DNA of 64,000 nucleotides from Prorocentrum cordatum (lineage: Eukaryota; Sar; Dinophyceae; Prorocentrales; Prorocentraceae), in assembly GCA_963575745.1 (NCBI GenBank), contig CAUYUJ010004280.1, forward strand, positions 94,177 through 158,176. The letters run 5' to 3'. This document shows, piece after piece, positions 55,600-64,000 of this stretch. Within the stretch, counting starts at the first letter, position 1. Every line of letters begins with the position of its first letter. The notes beneath the pieces are model-generated. The model was not told the origin of the DNA and searched no databases. It worked only from the letters and a program-made list of their open reading frames with translations. The translations under genes and the position numbers were made by a program.

Positions 55600-57083
55600 C
55601 CAATTACTAATTGACACCAATACTTTCCCCATGGGTGAGCTGACCAAAGCGTTGAAGTCCCTCGCGGTTGGAGGGGCAGCAGGACACGACGGGGTCGTAC
55701 TTGAATGATGGAAATTACTTCGCATGTAGAGTGCCACATCTACAAGTTTGCTGGGCAGTTGCGAAACATGTTGGTCCAATAAGGATATACCAGATTCGCG
55801 TCGGACTGCAACAGTGGTGTTCCTAGTCAGAAAAGGCAACGCGAGCTTGCCAGAAAACTACCGTCTAATTTCATTTCTTCCGGTGGGCTACAAGGCGCCG
55901 GCCTGGATGATCTAGAAACGACTTCAACGCGGAGGGGCCGAGAGCAGAATCCGACCAACCCAAATCGGTTCCAGACCAGGGCGCAGTATTTCAGGTCACT
56001 GTCAATCGCCCGCCGCATGATAGACGCAGCCAAGTGCGCGAAAGAGCCTGGTTTGATCGCTGTCCTTCTCGATTGGGCCAAGGCTTTGGACAGGGCCAAG
56101 CACGACTCGTTGATCAGGCGTTGGCGAGATCTGGTGTTCGGGATCCCTTGTTGTCACTCATTGCAGCCATCTAGAGGACGCGGCGTTTTCCAGTGAAAGA
56201 TCCGGCAGGGGGTCCCACTACGAGGCAACTGCGAGCAGGAATCGCACAAGGATGTCCTCTTGCCCCTTATTTGTTTAACATCGTGCAGACCGTGATGTTC
56301 TTCGACGTTGACAAGCTGTGCAAGGCCATGCCCATGGGAAATCAAGGGCGGGCGTATGTTGCGTGCAATGACAAATTGTGCGCAGCCGACGCGATGCTCA
56401 TGAGCGCGTACCTTCTGAAACTTCAGAATCATTGGCTCTTGTGATTCGGGTGGGAGAACAGCGCGGCCTTGATTGGGCATGGGACAAAACAGTCGCAGCA
56501 ACTGTAAACATTCAAAGTGTTGTGCGAGACCCTTCCATGCGGCCGATCAAAAGTGCCCAGCAAACTGTCTACTTGGGAGGCTCATTACACAGCGGTGCGG
56601 AGAGCAAGCCCGAGGTTACAAGACGCTCGGGCAAAGGCCAGGAGGACATTCAAATAGTTGTGCAAGTGTTGGAAACATGCCAGTATCAGGAAGTCTCGCC
56701 AGCTTTGTTTTTTTGACGCTCTAGCGGTGCACAAACTGTTGTACAATTTAGAGTATGTAGGGATATTGCAAGCGGACCGCGACAGAACTAACAGTTCCCA
56801 AGCAACGTGTCTCCGACAACCCATGCGGCTCCAGCATTCGGTTCATTCTCGGGTGTCCATCGCCGAAGTTCTATCACTTGCCCAAGCTGATCTCCTCAGC
56901 GATGCAGTGCATACTCAGCATGTGCAAGCCTACAGAAAGATATCCAACCTGCCCGACGATGACTTTGTCCGAATTCTGGTGTGCGAACCAGGCAGCACTG
57001 CGCCAACACAGCGGCATGTGGTTCGGAAGCGTGGCCGCCCTAAGCTGCAACAGGCTCCGTGCGTGTATTTGAGTTGGCCCTAA
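55600..57083 (+). pseudogene. LINE reverse transcriptase and C-terminal region, inactive
   Basis: Family blocks are recognisable across frames: LPENYRLISFLPVGYK (about 55850), LLDWAKALDRAKHDSL (about 56065), IAQGCPLAPYLFN (about 56240) and TVYLGGSLHSGAESKPEVTR (about 56565). The YxDD catalytic box is replaced by AADA (56382-56393). The end (AYRKISNLPDDDFVRILVCE, then a basic RKRGRPK) is a common dinoflagellate LINE tail. Stop at 57081-57083. Confidence 0.8.
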
Positions 57084-57289
57084 TTGTCTTCGCGTCGGTT
57101 TATTGGAAGCCCGCTAAAGCGCGACCCGCGTGCAGCTGTCAAATTGTGCGTGTGTTTTCTGCCCAAGCGCCGTGCCATAGGCTGGCACATGGGTTCTGAC
57201 TAGACTAGATGCGAGCTCGTCTGGGTTTGTTTCTCCAGGATCTCTGCGCCTCCCAGATGGGGTCGGAGTGGATGGGTCGGAGGATCGCG

Positions 57290-57430
57290 CCGCATCGTCG
57301 TTGCATCGCCGATGCGGCTCGATGTGGAACCTGTTTCTCTACACGCCGTTGGCGCCGATGTATCGTCGACAGCACCTTTGCATCGCCGATGTATCGCCGA
57401 TGCATCGGAAATGCGGCGCGATCCTCCGAT
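57290..57430. repeat. GATGCATCGCC-type short repeats, cluster 1
   Basis: GCATCGCCGATG and relatives at 57302-57315, 57376-57404 and nearby. Flanked by unique sequence 57431-57829 in which no gene is supported. Confidence 0.6.
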
Positions 57431-57829
57431 TTTGTCTATTGGGGCCCCATCTAGGAGGCCTTTGTCTGTCGTTTGCGGGTCATACCTCTGCTCTCCAGTG
57501 GCCGTTTGGGCCGATCCACTCCGTGCACCCCCAGGACGCCCTCGGCGAGGCGCCGGCGCTGGAATTCATCCCGAGGTTGGAAAACCGCGCCGAGGAGCGA
57601 CGAACGCGCCCCCCAAATCTCGTGCTTCGATCCTCGGACCCAATATTGGAGACTTCTAGCTTGTTCCTCCAGCATTCCGGGGCTTTGCCCCCTCCTGACC
57701 TGGACGTGAGGCCCCTCCTTCTGCCCCCCCCTCTTTGTTAATTCAAGCTGTGCGCGGCCCGCTTAGTTTCGACCAGAAGAGGTGCGCTCTCGACCCGCGA
57801 ATAAAAAAACATCGAGTTTGTTCCTCCAG

Positions 57830-57933
57830 GTTCACGGCGAGCAAGAAGGCGGCCAAGGAGGTGCCTCACCTGTGCAGCGTGGTGGCCAAGTCGCTGGATG
57901 CGGCCACCGGCCTCCCGGAGCTTCGGGGAGGGG
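57830..57933 (+). CDS. Internal exon of an unidentified gene
   Basis: A CTCCAG acceptor ends at 57829. The frame then reads FTASKKAAKEVPHLCSVVAK followed by SLDAATGLPELR, with strong GC3 and a helical, soluble-protein composition. The donor is unclear. A (GGA)n tract starts 40 bp on, as expected inside an intron here. No family recognised. It may belong with the terminal exon at 62667, but the intact gene at 60500 lies between them. Confidence 0.45.
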
Positions 57934-57975
57934 GAACTCTACATCTGGGCCGTCGGCACCGGGCCCGAGTATAGA

Positions 57976-58412
57976 AGGAGGAGGAGGAGGAGGAGGAGGA
58001 GGAGGAGGAGGAGGAGGAGGAGGAAGAGAGGAGGAGAGGAGGGGGAGAAAGGAGGAGAGAAGAGGAGGAGGAGAGGAGAAGGGGAGGAGGGAGGCGGAGG
58101 AGGAGGTGGAGGAGGAGGAGGAGAGAAAGGAAGGAGGAGGAGGGAGAAGAGGGGGAGGGGGGGGGAGGAGGAGGAGGGAGGAGGAGGAGGAGGGAGGAGA
58201 GGGAGAGAGAGAAAGAGGAGGGGAGAGGAGAAGGGAGAGAGGAGAGGAGGAGGAAGGAGGAGGAGGAGGAGGCGAGAGGAAGGAGAGGGAGAGGTAGGAG
58301 GGAGGAGGGGGGGAGGAGGGAGGAGGAGGAGGGAGGAGAGAAGGAGAGGAGGATGAGGAGGAGGAAGGGGAGGAGGAGGAGGAGGAGGAGGAGGAGGAGG
58401 AGGAGGAGGAGG
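57976..58412. repeat. (GGA)n field, ~440 bp
   Basis: Dense GGA/GAG purine repeat with AGAGAG interruptions. Confidence 0.95.
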
Positions 58413-59203
58413 AAGAACATCCCCTCCTGTGCTTCCTCCTCAGCCGCCCCTTCGTTTTTCTCCTCCAAAATTCGCACCGCATGCGGCCCGCTTTGGGGCC
58501 CAATACTCTCCACGCCGACGGCCTCCGATGCATCGCCGACGTCGCTGATGCATCGCCAGCACATCGGCGATGCATCGGCGATGCGGCGCGATTCTTCTGC
58601 TCCATCTGCGGTCGGGAACTTTTGCTTAGCGTGTCGGTCCACCGGCTCCGGCCCACCGCGTTTCTGTGCGACACGCTGCCCGGTTCCTGGCCGCCCTGCG
58701 TGAACGTCCCCAGCCTTTCCGCGCCTTCCGCCCCGCGGAGCGGAGCGACACGCTATCCGCTCGCACGGCATACCGTGTCGCCGGGGCCGCCGCGAGAAGC
58801 CTTTTTGAAAGACCTCGAGGCTCTTCCGAGAATACCCCTGCCTTTTGAGAAGCTTTCAGGTTCCTTTGGAAGGCCGTCTCCCTCCGCGCTACCCGTTGCT
58901 CGCCGCCAACCCATAGCGTTGCCGCTCCCCTCTGGGGGCATGCGCGGAGGAGAGCACCGATCGGGCCATCCACACGAGGGGCAAGGTTTCGACGAAGCGA
59001 GGCTGCCTGAGCACACAGATGGCTACGGAGGAGCAGCAGCAGCAGGAGGGCGACGGCGATGATCAGGAAGGCCGAGCGACGAGGGATCGAGGAAGTAGTA
59101 TCATGCAGCTCGCCCCCCCCCCCGGAGCTGACGTTTACTGAACTGCCATGGGGGTTTTCCTAAACAGCGCAGCCCTGCTGAAGCTGGCGTCGCTTGCCAG
59201 GGT
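58413..59203. other. No supported gene; second GATGCATCGGCG cluster
   Basis: GATGCATCGGCGATGCGGCG-like words at 58525-58600 match those near 57400. The remainder is GC-rich, with overlapping frames on both strands. Confidence 0.5.
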
Positions 59204-59211
59204 GCTTACTA

Positions 59212-59354
59212 CAGGGCTGGACCTAAACGCTGTTTTGCTGGACTTCGGCTGTGTTTTGTTTTTCGTGTTGGCAGGGAGGTACGGGAAAACAGGTAGAGCA
59301 AAACGAAAAACAAAACGAAATCAAAACGAAAAACAACGTTTAGGTCCAGCCCTG
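59212..59354. mobile_element. hAT-type MITE, 143 bp
   Basis: Perfect 18-bp inverted repeats: CAGGGCTGGACCTAAACG (59212-59229) and its reverse complement (59337-59354). Inner arms also pair (GTTTTGTTTTTCGT with ACGAAAAACAAAAC). Flanking GCTTACTA (59204-59211) and GCTTATTA (59355-59362) form an 8-bp target duplication with one change. The CAGGG ends and 8-bp duplication are hAT hallmarks. No transposase. Confidence 0.8.
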
Positions 59355-59362
59355 GCTTATTA

Positions 59363-60499
59363 TGAGGACGCGCGCGCCGCCCATTGCCATCACTGGGCAT
59401 CCACGTTCTCCGTGTTTGGGCTCTCCACCTTGGAACGGCTTTCGCTGGGGGCATCTCCATGGTGCCTCGTGCTCTCAGCGACTGGACCCATGCTCTTGAC
59501 CAACGTCCTTGTGGCGTCTTTTCGACTGGACGGAGGGCCCGCAGATCCTACACTGCGAACAGAACTGCAACATCGCGAGCAATCACGACCAGAGCGCTCG
59601 AACCGATCTTTCTGCGCCAGTCTTTCGAGCCAGTTCGATCTGTGATGGCCCCGTGGCCGGAGTCCAGGCGACAACGCCCGACGTGAACAACATGCAACGC
59701 CCGGATCTCGGGGCCCGAGGGACACGAGCGAGGACGGACGGGTCATGAGGGCGCAGTCTCGCCTTCTGCTGGAAGCCGCAGCTCTTTTCCGCCGCAGATA
59801 GCTGGAGCAAGGTGCATGGCGCAAAGTGACAATTTCGGTCCTGCATGCATATTCCTCTTCCTATATTTTGACAAGCCCGGGCGGGGGGACCCCCCCCCCT
59901 CCCCCCCCAAAACAGGACTCCCGGGATCTGGGGCTTTGGGACCCTCCGAACGGGCCTCGAAGCCGCCCCCCCGGGCCTCGCAGGGCGTTTTGCCAAGCCT
60001 TCCCAGCACACCTGAGGCGATCAGGGTGGTCATCGGAGACGTCCCGGAGACCCCCAAGAGCGCTCCAAGAGTGACCGACGTGACCTCAAGATGGCCCAAG
60101 AGGCCTCCAGGACGGCCCCAAAGAGGCCTCCAAGGGCACTCCCAAGAAGACCCCAAGAGGCAAACATCCTTGATTTTCTGTTGGTTTTTGGTAAATTTTG
60201 GGGTTCTCCTCGCTTCGGCTTCCCAACGCTCCAAGACGGCGGTCTTCTGGGCGTCCGAAGCCGCCTCGGAGGCTCCCAAATCGCCCCACAACCATCCGAA
60301 AGGGCTTCCAGGCAGTCCAAGAGAGCCCCAAAACGGCACAACACGGGTCCAAGATGGCCCTCAGAGAGCCCCATGGCTGCCCAAGATGGCCCCAAGACAC
60401 CCTCCGAAGCATTCTCCGTAGGGCTCAAACATTATTGCTCGTGTGCCGCTCTAGCAACACAGTCCAGCTCGAAAAACGTACCTTGTGCTTTACCGCTTA
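59363..60499. other. No supported gene
   Basis: Mixed sequence to 59880, C-runs at 59889-59908, then a stretch rich in CCCCAAGA / GGCCTCC words (59950-60430) open in all frames. Probably upstream sequence of the next gene. Confidence 0.45.
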
Positions 60500-61507
60500 A
60501 TGGTGGCATTTCTTAATTATGGTCTTACATGGTTTCTTGTTTCGCGGATCCACTTTGCATTGTCTTTAAGTCAGACACCTGTTCCAGAACTTGTGACAAC
60601 GGTCGACAGCGAGAAGAGGAAGTTCCAGTCCGTGCTAATCATTGGGTGTTCCGTCGATAGGTACGCCGTGGGCATGAATTACCCGCACCAGACCTTCACG
60701 TTCAAGTCCTTCAAGTTGCAGCACAACGTCGTCTTCGACGACAAACGCAACACCGGCGTGGCGGTCCTTCAGCATCCAGGCGTGGGCCTCAACGGAAATT
60801 TGGAGGAGCCGTTCTGGAACCCTGGCATTGGCCACACCACAGTGAAAACCAACGCAAAGAAGCCCGCAGGGACGAAGCCCCCAGGGACCGCATGGGAGTC
60901 CCCGCAGGAGGCGGGCTGGCAATATCAGCCCACGTATAAGGTCATCCAGGCAGCACCCGAACTTGCTCGCACCGCTTTCGGGCAAGCGCCAGACCTGGTC
61001 GTGGTCGAGTCTTCGCTGTGGGATTTGGCCACTTGGTGGCAGCAATTGGGCCATCGAGCCACGCCCAAGCGATTGCAGCACTGGTGCAATCACGATCTGC
61101 CGTACCTGCTAAAGAATGTAACGGACATTTTCAAGCAGAGCCGAGTCGTCTTCAGGACCGCGCCGACGGTCGCCTTGTGGAACAACGAGAGGTGGACGCA
61201 GGCGGATTTCGATGCGTTGCACGACTGCGTCAAACGCAGGTCGGCAGGCACGGGCAAGGTCTTCGAGGACGTCGGGGTGATCGATTACCACGAGATCATG
61301 GATACTCTCATTTCGAGTACGGCCAAGGACAGCCTCGATGGCCTCTGGAAGCCAGACGGGTACCACCCATCGGCGGTGCCTGGGCGCCTGTACCTCAACG
61401 AGATCTTCAAGCTCCTCGGAGTGCAGCCGCTGACGGCTCCAGAATATGAGCGCCGTACTTTCCGCGAGAATGAGGATATTTATGTAGAGGCCGACGATGA
61501 TTTCTAG
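60500..61507 (+). CDS. SGNH-hydrolase-like protein, single exon, probable signal anchor
   Basis: 335 codons from ATG 60500 to TAG 61505-61507, uninterrupted. The N-terminus (MVAFLNYGLTWFLVSRIHFA) is hydrophobic, a signal peptide or signal anchor. SGNH-type order: block I is VLIIGCSVDRYAV (Ser in place of the G-D-S Ser, with Cys for Asp). Block III is PDLVVVESSLWDLATWW. Block IV is VVFRTAPT. The final D-x-x-H is PDGYHPSAVPG with Asp and His present. The family hydrolyses esters or acetyl groups on lipids or glycans; PC-esterase-like members share the WDL and RTAPT features. An upstream GTG in frame (60485) is less likely as start. The frame is intact, and no introns are needed. Confidence 0.72.
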   Translation: MVAFLNYGLTWFLVSRIHFALSLSQTPVPELVTTVDSEKRKFQSVLIIGCSVDRYAVGMNYPHQTFTFKSFKLQHNVVFDDKRNTGVAVLQHPGVGLNGNLEEPFWNPGIGHTTVKTNAKKPAGTKPPGTAWESPQEAGWQYQPTYKVIQAAPELARTAFGQAPDLVVVESSLWDLATWWQQLGHRATPKRLQHWCNHDLPYLLKNVTDIFKQSRVVFRTAPTVALWNNERWTQADFDALHDCVKRRSAGTGKVFEDVGVIDYHEIMDTLISSTAKDSLDGLWKPDGYHPSAVPGRLYLNEIFKLLGVQPLTAPEYERRTFRENEDIYVEADDDF

Positions 61508-62019
61508 GGGCTCGCGAGTGCCACCATATTGTACATTTTGCCGAGAGTCTTCCTTCGCCAAGCTCCGCGAGACGCGGACAGGATGGCGGTCGCGGTCCAA
61601 TAGATCGATGAGAAAAAAAAGACACCCTCCGAAGCATTTCAAATCGTAAATCGTGACCCGGTCGTTCAGGGAGACCGCGGTTGGAGGCAGGGTAGCCCCC
61701 AGAGGCCCCCAGAATACGCCCGGGAGGCCTCCAGAAGGCCTAGAAAGCCTGAGGCAATTTTTGTGAGGCCCCCAGAGGCTCTCCAAGGAGGAGCCTCAGC
61801 AAAAAAGAGCTGAGGAGGATGGGGAGAATGCGCAGGGTATGGCGAAAATGAGGAAAAAGAAGCATGGATGAAGGATAACGAATAACATTATTATAGCGGC
61901 GATGCCGGAAAAGGCAACAAGGAGTTATCGCTAAATTGTCGGTTTCACCTTCTTGCTATTCCGCCTGCGAACCAAACTTCAAGGACCCAGGTGCATGGCG
62001 CGAAACGCCACTGCAGTCT
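61508..62019. other. 3' flank, no gene seen
   Basis: CCCCCAGAGGC-type words at 61690-61800, then A/G-rich sequence. No supported coding. Confidence 0.45.
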
Positions 62020-62400
62020 TGTGTGTATATATATATATATAAATATATGTATGCATGTATGCATGTATGTATGTATGTAAGTACGTATGTATGTATGTAT
62101 GTATGTATGTATGTATGTATGTATGTATGGATGTATGTATGTATGTATGCATGCATACATGTATGCATATATGCATGTATGCATGTATGCATGCATGCAT
62201 GTATGCATGTATGCATGTATGCCTGTATGCATGTATGCATGTGTGTCTGTATGCATGTATGCATGTATGCATGGATGCATGTATGCATGTATGCATGTAT
62301 GCATGCATGTAAGTATGCATGTGTGTATGTATGCATGTAGGTATGTAGGTATGTAGGTATGTAGGTATGTATGTGTGTAGGATGCATGTATATAAGCATA
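62020..62400. repeat. ATGT/ATGC tetranucleotide tract
   Basis: (TA)n at 62027-62045, then (TATG)n and (TGCATGTA)n, then TAGGTATG repeats. Frames in it read Met/Cys/Tyr/Val or His/Thr/Tyr only. Confidence 0.97.
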
Positions 62401-62666
62401 TATGTAACCATACGTAGATCGGCATACGCATATGTAGATATACACATGTAGCTGTTCCTCTTATGCGTATTATTTGTCGTATTGCTATTTTCGTTGTTTG
62501 TTGTGGTCTCTCTCCCTCCCAGTCCCCTCTCTATATATATCTGTATGTCTATACGTATATCGGAATATATGTAGTTATTGCTTTGTTCGGTCTCTCTCTC
62601 TCTCTCCCCCTCTCTCCTATACACAGTCAGATATACGTTGTATAGACCGCTCTTCCCCCCCCCCAG

Positions 62667-62798
62667 GAGACCGTGCTGAAGATGCTCGCCACCGCCGTGC
62701 CAAGCAGCCTGGGCCTTCTGAAGGAGGAGCGCCACGCCTTCCAGGAGCAGTCGGTCGGAATGATCGGCGAGGCTCTGGCGGCCAAGGACTCGCCATGA
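62667..62798 (+). CDS. Terminal exon of an unidentified gene
   Basis: A long pyrimidine tract (CTCTTCCCCCCCCCCCAG) ends in AG at 62665-62666. The frame then reads ETVLKMLATAVPSSLGLLKE followed by ERHAFQEQSVGMIGEALAAK and stops at TGA 62796-62798 (44 codons). The acceptor, the even helical composition and strong GC3 make this the best-looking exon in the right third. Family unknown. Confidence 0.6.
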   Translation, partial: ETVLKMLATAVPSSLGLLKEERHAFQEQSVGMIGEALAAKDSP

Positions 62799-63919
62799 AG
62801 CAGCGGGGTCCTGAGGGCAACGTGTCCCGAGTGGTCTGCTGGCCGCTTCGGAGCTCCGGGGGCCCTGAACGGGCCCCAGGACCGTAGAGTAAACGCAGCG
62901 ACCCGGGACTCAGGATGAAGAGCTGGTCCCAGGGAAGGCCCCACCGGCCAGGACCCGCTTCCCTCGGGACCCGCTTCGTGCCGACAGGACGCGAGCCTCG
63001 ACAGGGCGAAGGAGTCGGGGAAGAACAGGCGGCATAAGCGTTGACTTTCGGAGGTCCGCGCGGAATTCTCGGGTTGGCGCTGGAGCCGCCCCCCTTCCCT
63101 CTGGCGGCGCCTCCGGCCCCGCCCCTGGCGCGCCGCGCGCCAGGGGAGGTGTCAGGGAGGCCCAGGATGAGGACAAGTCGCTTCAGAGCCTTACGCAGCG
63201 CTTTGAAGCGGCCACGGCGCCTGCTGCATTCTCCAGAGCGGCTAGCTCTCGGAGATCCCCGCTGCACCCTCGTCCGAAATGGTCCTCGTCCTGCGTTCGT
63301 CGTATGGTCCAGGGCCGACGCAACAAATCCGCGCGGATTTCCGACATCTCTCTGCTTTATATTGCTTGTTCTCCTGAGGAGGAGGCGGCAGCGAAGCTGG
63401 CAGAGGTCGCCGGGAGAGCACAGGGGTGTGTGGGCCGAGGTGGTGGCCCTGGGGCGCAGCCGACGTGAGCGCGCACAGTCAAGGCGCTGAGGCAAGGGGC
63501 AAGGACCGCTTGGAGTTCGGGAGGCGCTCTGGCTCTCGGGCCATTCCCTGCAGATCTACAGAGGCTGCAGGCCTGGGAGCCTATCCGCGGCCAGGGCTCG
63601 CCGCGGCCGGGCTCCTCCAGCAGAGTACCCGAATAGCAAGCTGGACAGGGGCGAGGAAGAAGCGATGCAGCCCATAGGAAAGGGGTGGGAGCACGTATTT
63701 CTGTTTTCAGGGGGTCGTGGTCCTCCGGAGCAAAAAAGGTAACTCGACGGCGAGAGCACGATGCCTCGACAGGTCGTCAGGCAATCTCAGGCGAAAGGGC
63801 GCTTTGACCAGGCGGTCCAGGGCTGGCTCCCCGTCCCCCCTTGTGGGTTCTGTGGCCCTCCTCTACTATCTCCGCATCCTCTGGGCGGCTTTTTGGGACA
63901 GAGCCCCCTCGTTTCTTAT
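62799..63919. other. GC-rich 3' flank, no supported gene
   Basis: Long overlapping frames on both strands are GC-driven. It contains copy 3 of the dispersed repeat (63030-63165). The rest shows no pattern. Confidence 0.45.
63030..63165 (+). repeat. Dispersed GC-rich repeat family, copy 3
   Basis: GGTCCGCGCGGA (63053-63064), TTGGCGCTGGAGCC and CCGCGCGCCA (63133-63142) align in order with 52511-52590 and 38066-38126. Confidence 0.65.
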
Positions 63920-64000
63920 CTCCTCCTCCTCCTCCTCCTCCCTCTCCTCCTCCTCCTCCCTCCTCCTCCTCCTCCTCCTCCTCCTCCCTCCTCCTCCCCT
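63920..64000. repeat. (TCC)n tract running off the window
   Basis: Pyrimidine triplet repeat to the right edge. Confidence 0.95.

Larger units (their letters stand above)
52861..57083 (+). mobile_element. Decayed non-LTR retrotransposon (LINE) with spliced-leader relics at its 5' end
   Basis: ORF1-like frames (52990-53808), an APE-type endonuclease region (54290-55085) and a reverse-transcriptase region (55600-57083) occur in LINE order on the plus strand, 4.2 kb in all. Frames change many times and stops interrupt conserved motifs, so it cannot be active. No poly-A or target-site duplication is evident at the 3' end near 57083. Confidence 0.85.

Noticed and set aside
59009-59031. Minus-strand CCGTAGCCATCTGTGTGCTCAGG resembling a leader
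   Set aside because: It needs a two-base insertion and several changes. Too weak to claim without neighbours that also look like relics.

Overview
This window is nuclear DNA of a dinoflagellate; I cannot name the species. The clearest evidence is the dinoflagellate spliced leader (DinoSL). A perfect 22-nt copy lies on the minus strand at 37665-37686, followed by two progressively decayed 15-nt relics, and decayed copies lie on the plus strand at 38733-38782 and 52861-52894. Short GC-rich exons scattered among long (GGA/TCC)n, (GAC/GTC)n and other satellites, and several families of retroelements, fit the same picture. One assembly gap (100 N) lies at 11401-11500.

Layout. 1-223: C-terminal end of a gene entering from the left. 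470-1475: a 102-bp satellite. 2110-4660: a two-copy higher-order repeat with a (CA)n tract. 4691-4918: a 21-bp minisatellite. 4925-6560 (minus): a broken PIF1-like helicase. 7230-8150: a 160-bp satellite and GAT repeats. 8160-10560: nothing recognised. 10983-11400: a partial zinc-ribbon reading frame running into the gap. 12781-12868: one mitochondrial-carrier exon. 13975-18070: GAC, GGATTG, GGA and AGT repeats with a possible first exon at 15524.

18790-36850 is the centrepiece: an 18-kb Ty1/copia-type LTR retrotransposon with 196-bp LTRs that are 98.5% identical. Its reading path runs gag, protease, integrase, RT and RNase H, as in normal copia, and then continues for about 8 kb. That extra part holds a possible SGNH-like segment, a convincing Tpt1/KptA RNA 2'-phosphotransferase-like domain, a zinc ribbon and unknown regions. 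The path steps between frames at least seven times, mostly at homopolymers, and I see no other stop codons along it. The 3' untranslated part carries three spaced hairpins with covarying stems.

37-40.3 kb holds spliced-leader relics in both orientations, two foldback/MITE-like elements and a retroposed coiled-coil/CCCH-finger gene broken by one in-frame TAG. 42.6-50 kb is mostly TCC and GTC repeats with three collinear short segments that look like exons of a GDP-fucose protein O-fucosyltransferase, plus an Ala/Glu-rich open frame. 52.86-57.08 kb is a decayed non-LTR retrotransposon (ORF1, APE-type endonuclease, RT) with spliced-leader relics at its 5' end. 57.8-64 kb has two exon-like segments of an unidentified gene or genes, a hAT-type MITE with an 8-bp target duplication, one intact single-exon SGNH-hydrolase-like gene (60500-61507) and an ATGT/ATGC repeat.

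Most long open frames in the window are translations of triplet repeats and are not genes. No calls rest on database searches; family names come from motifs I can see, and exon boundaries are approximate.
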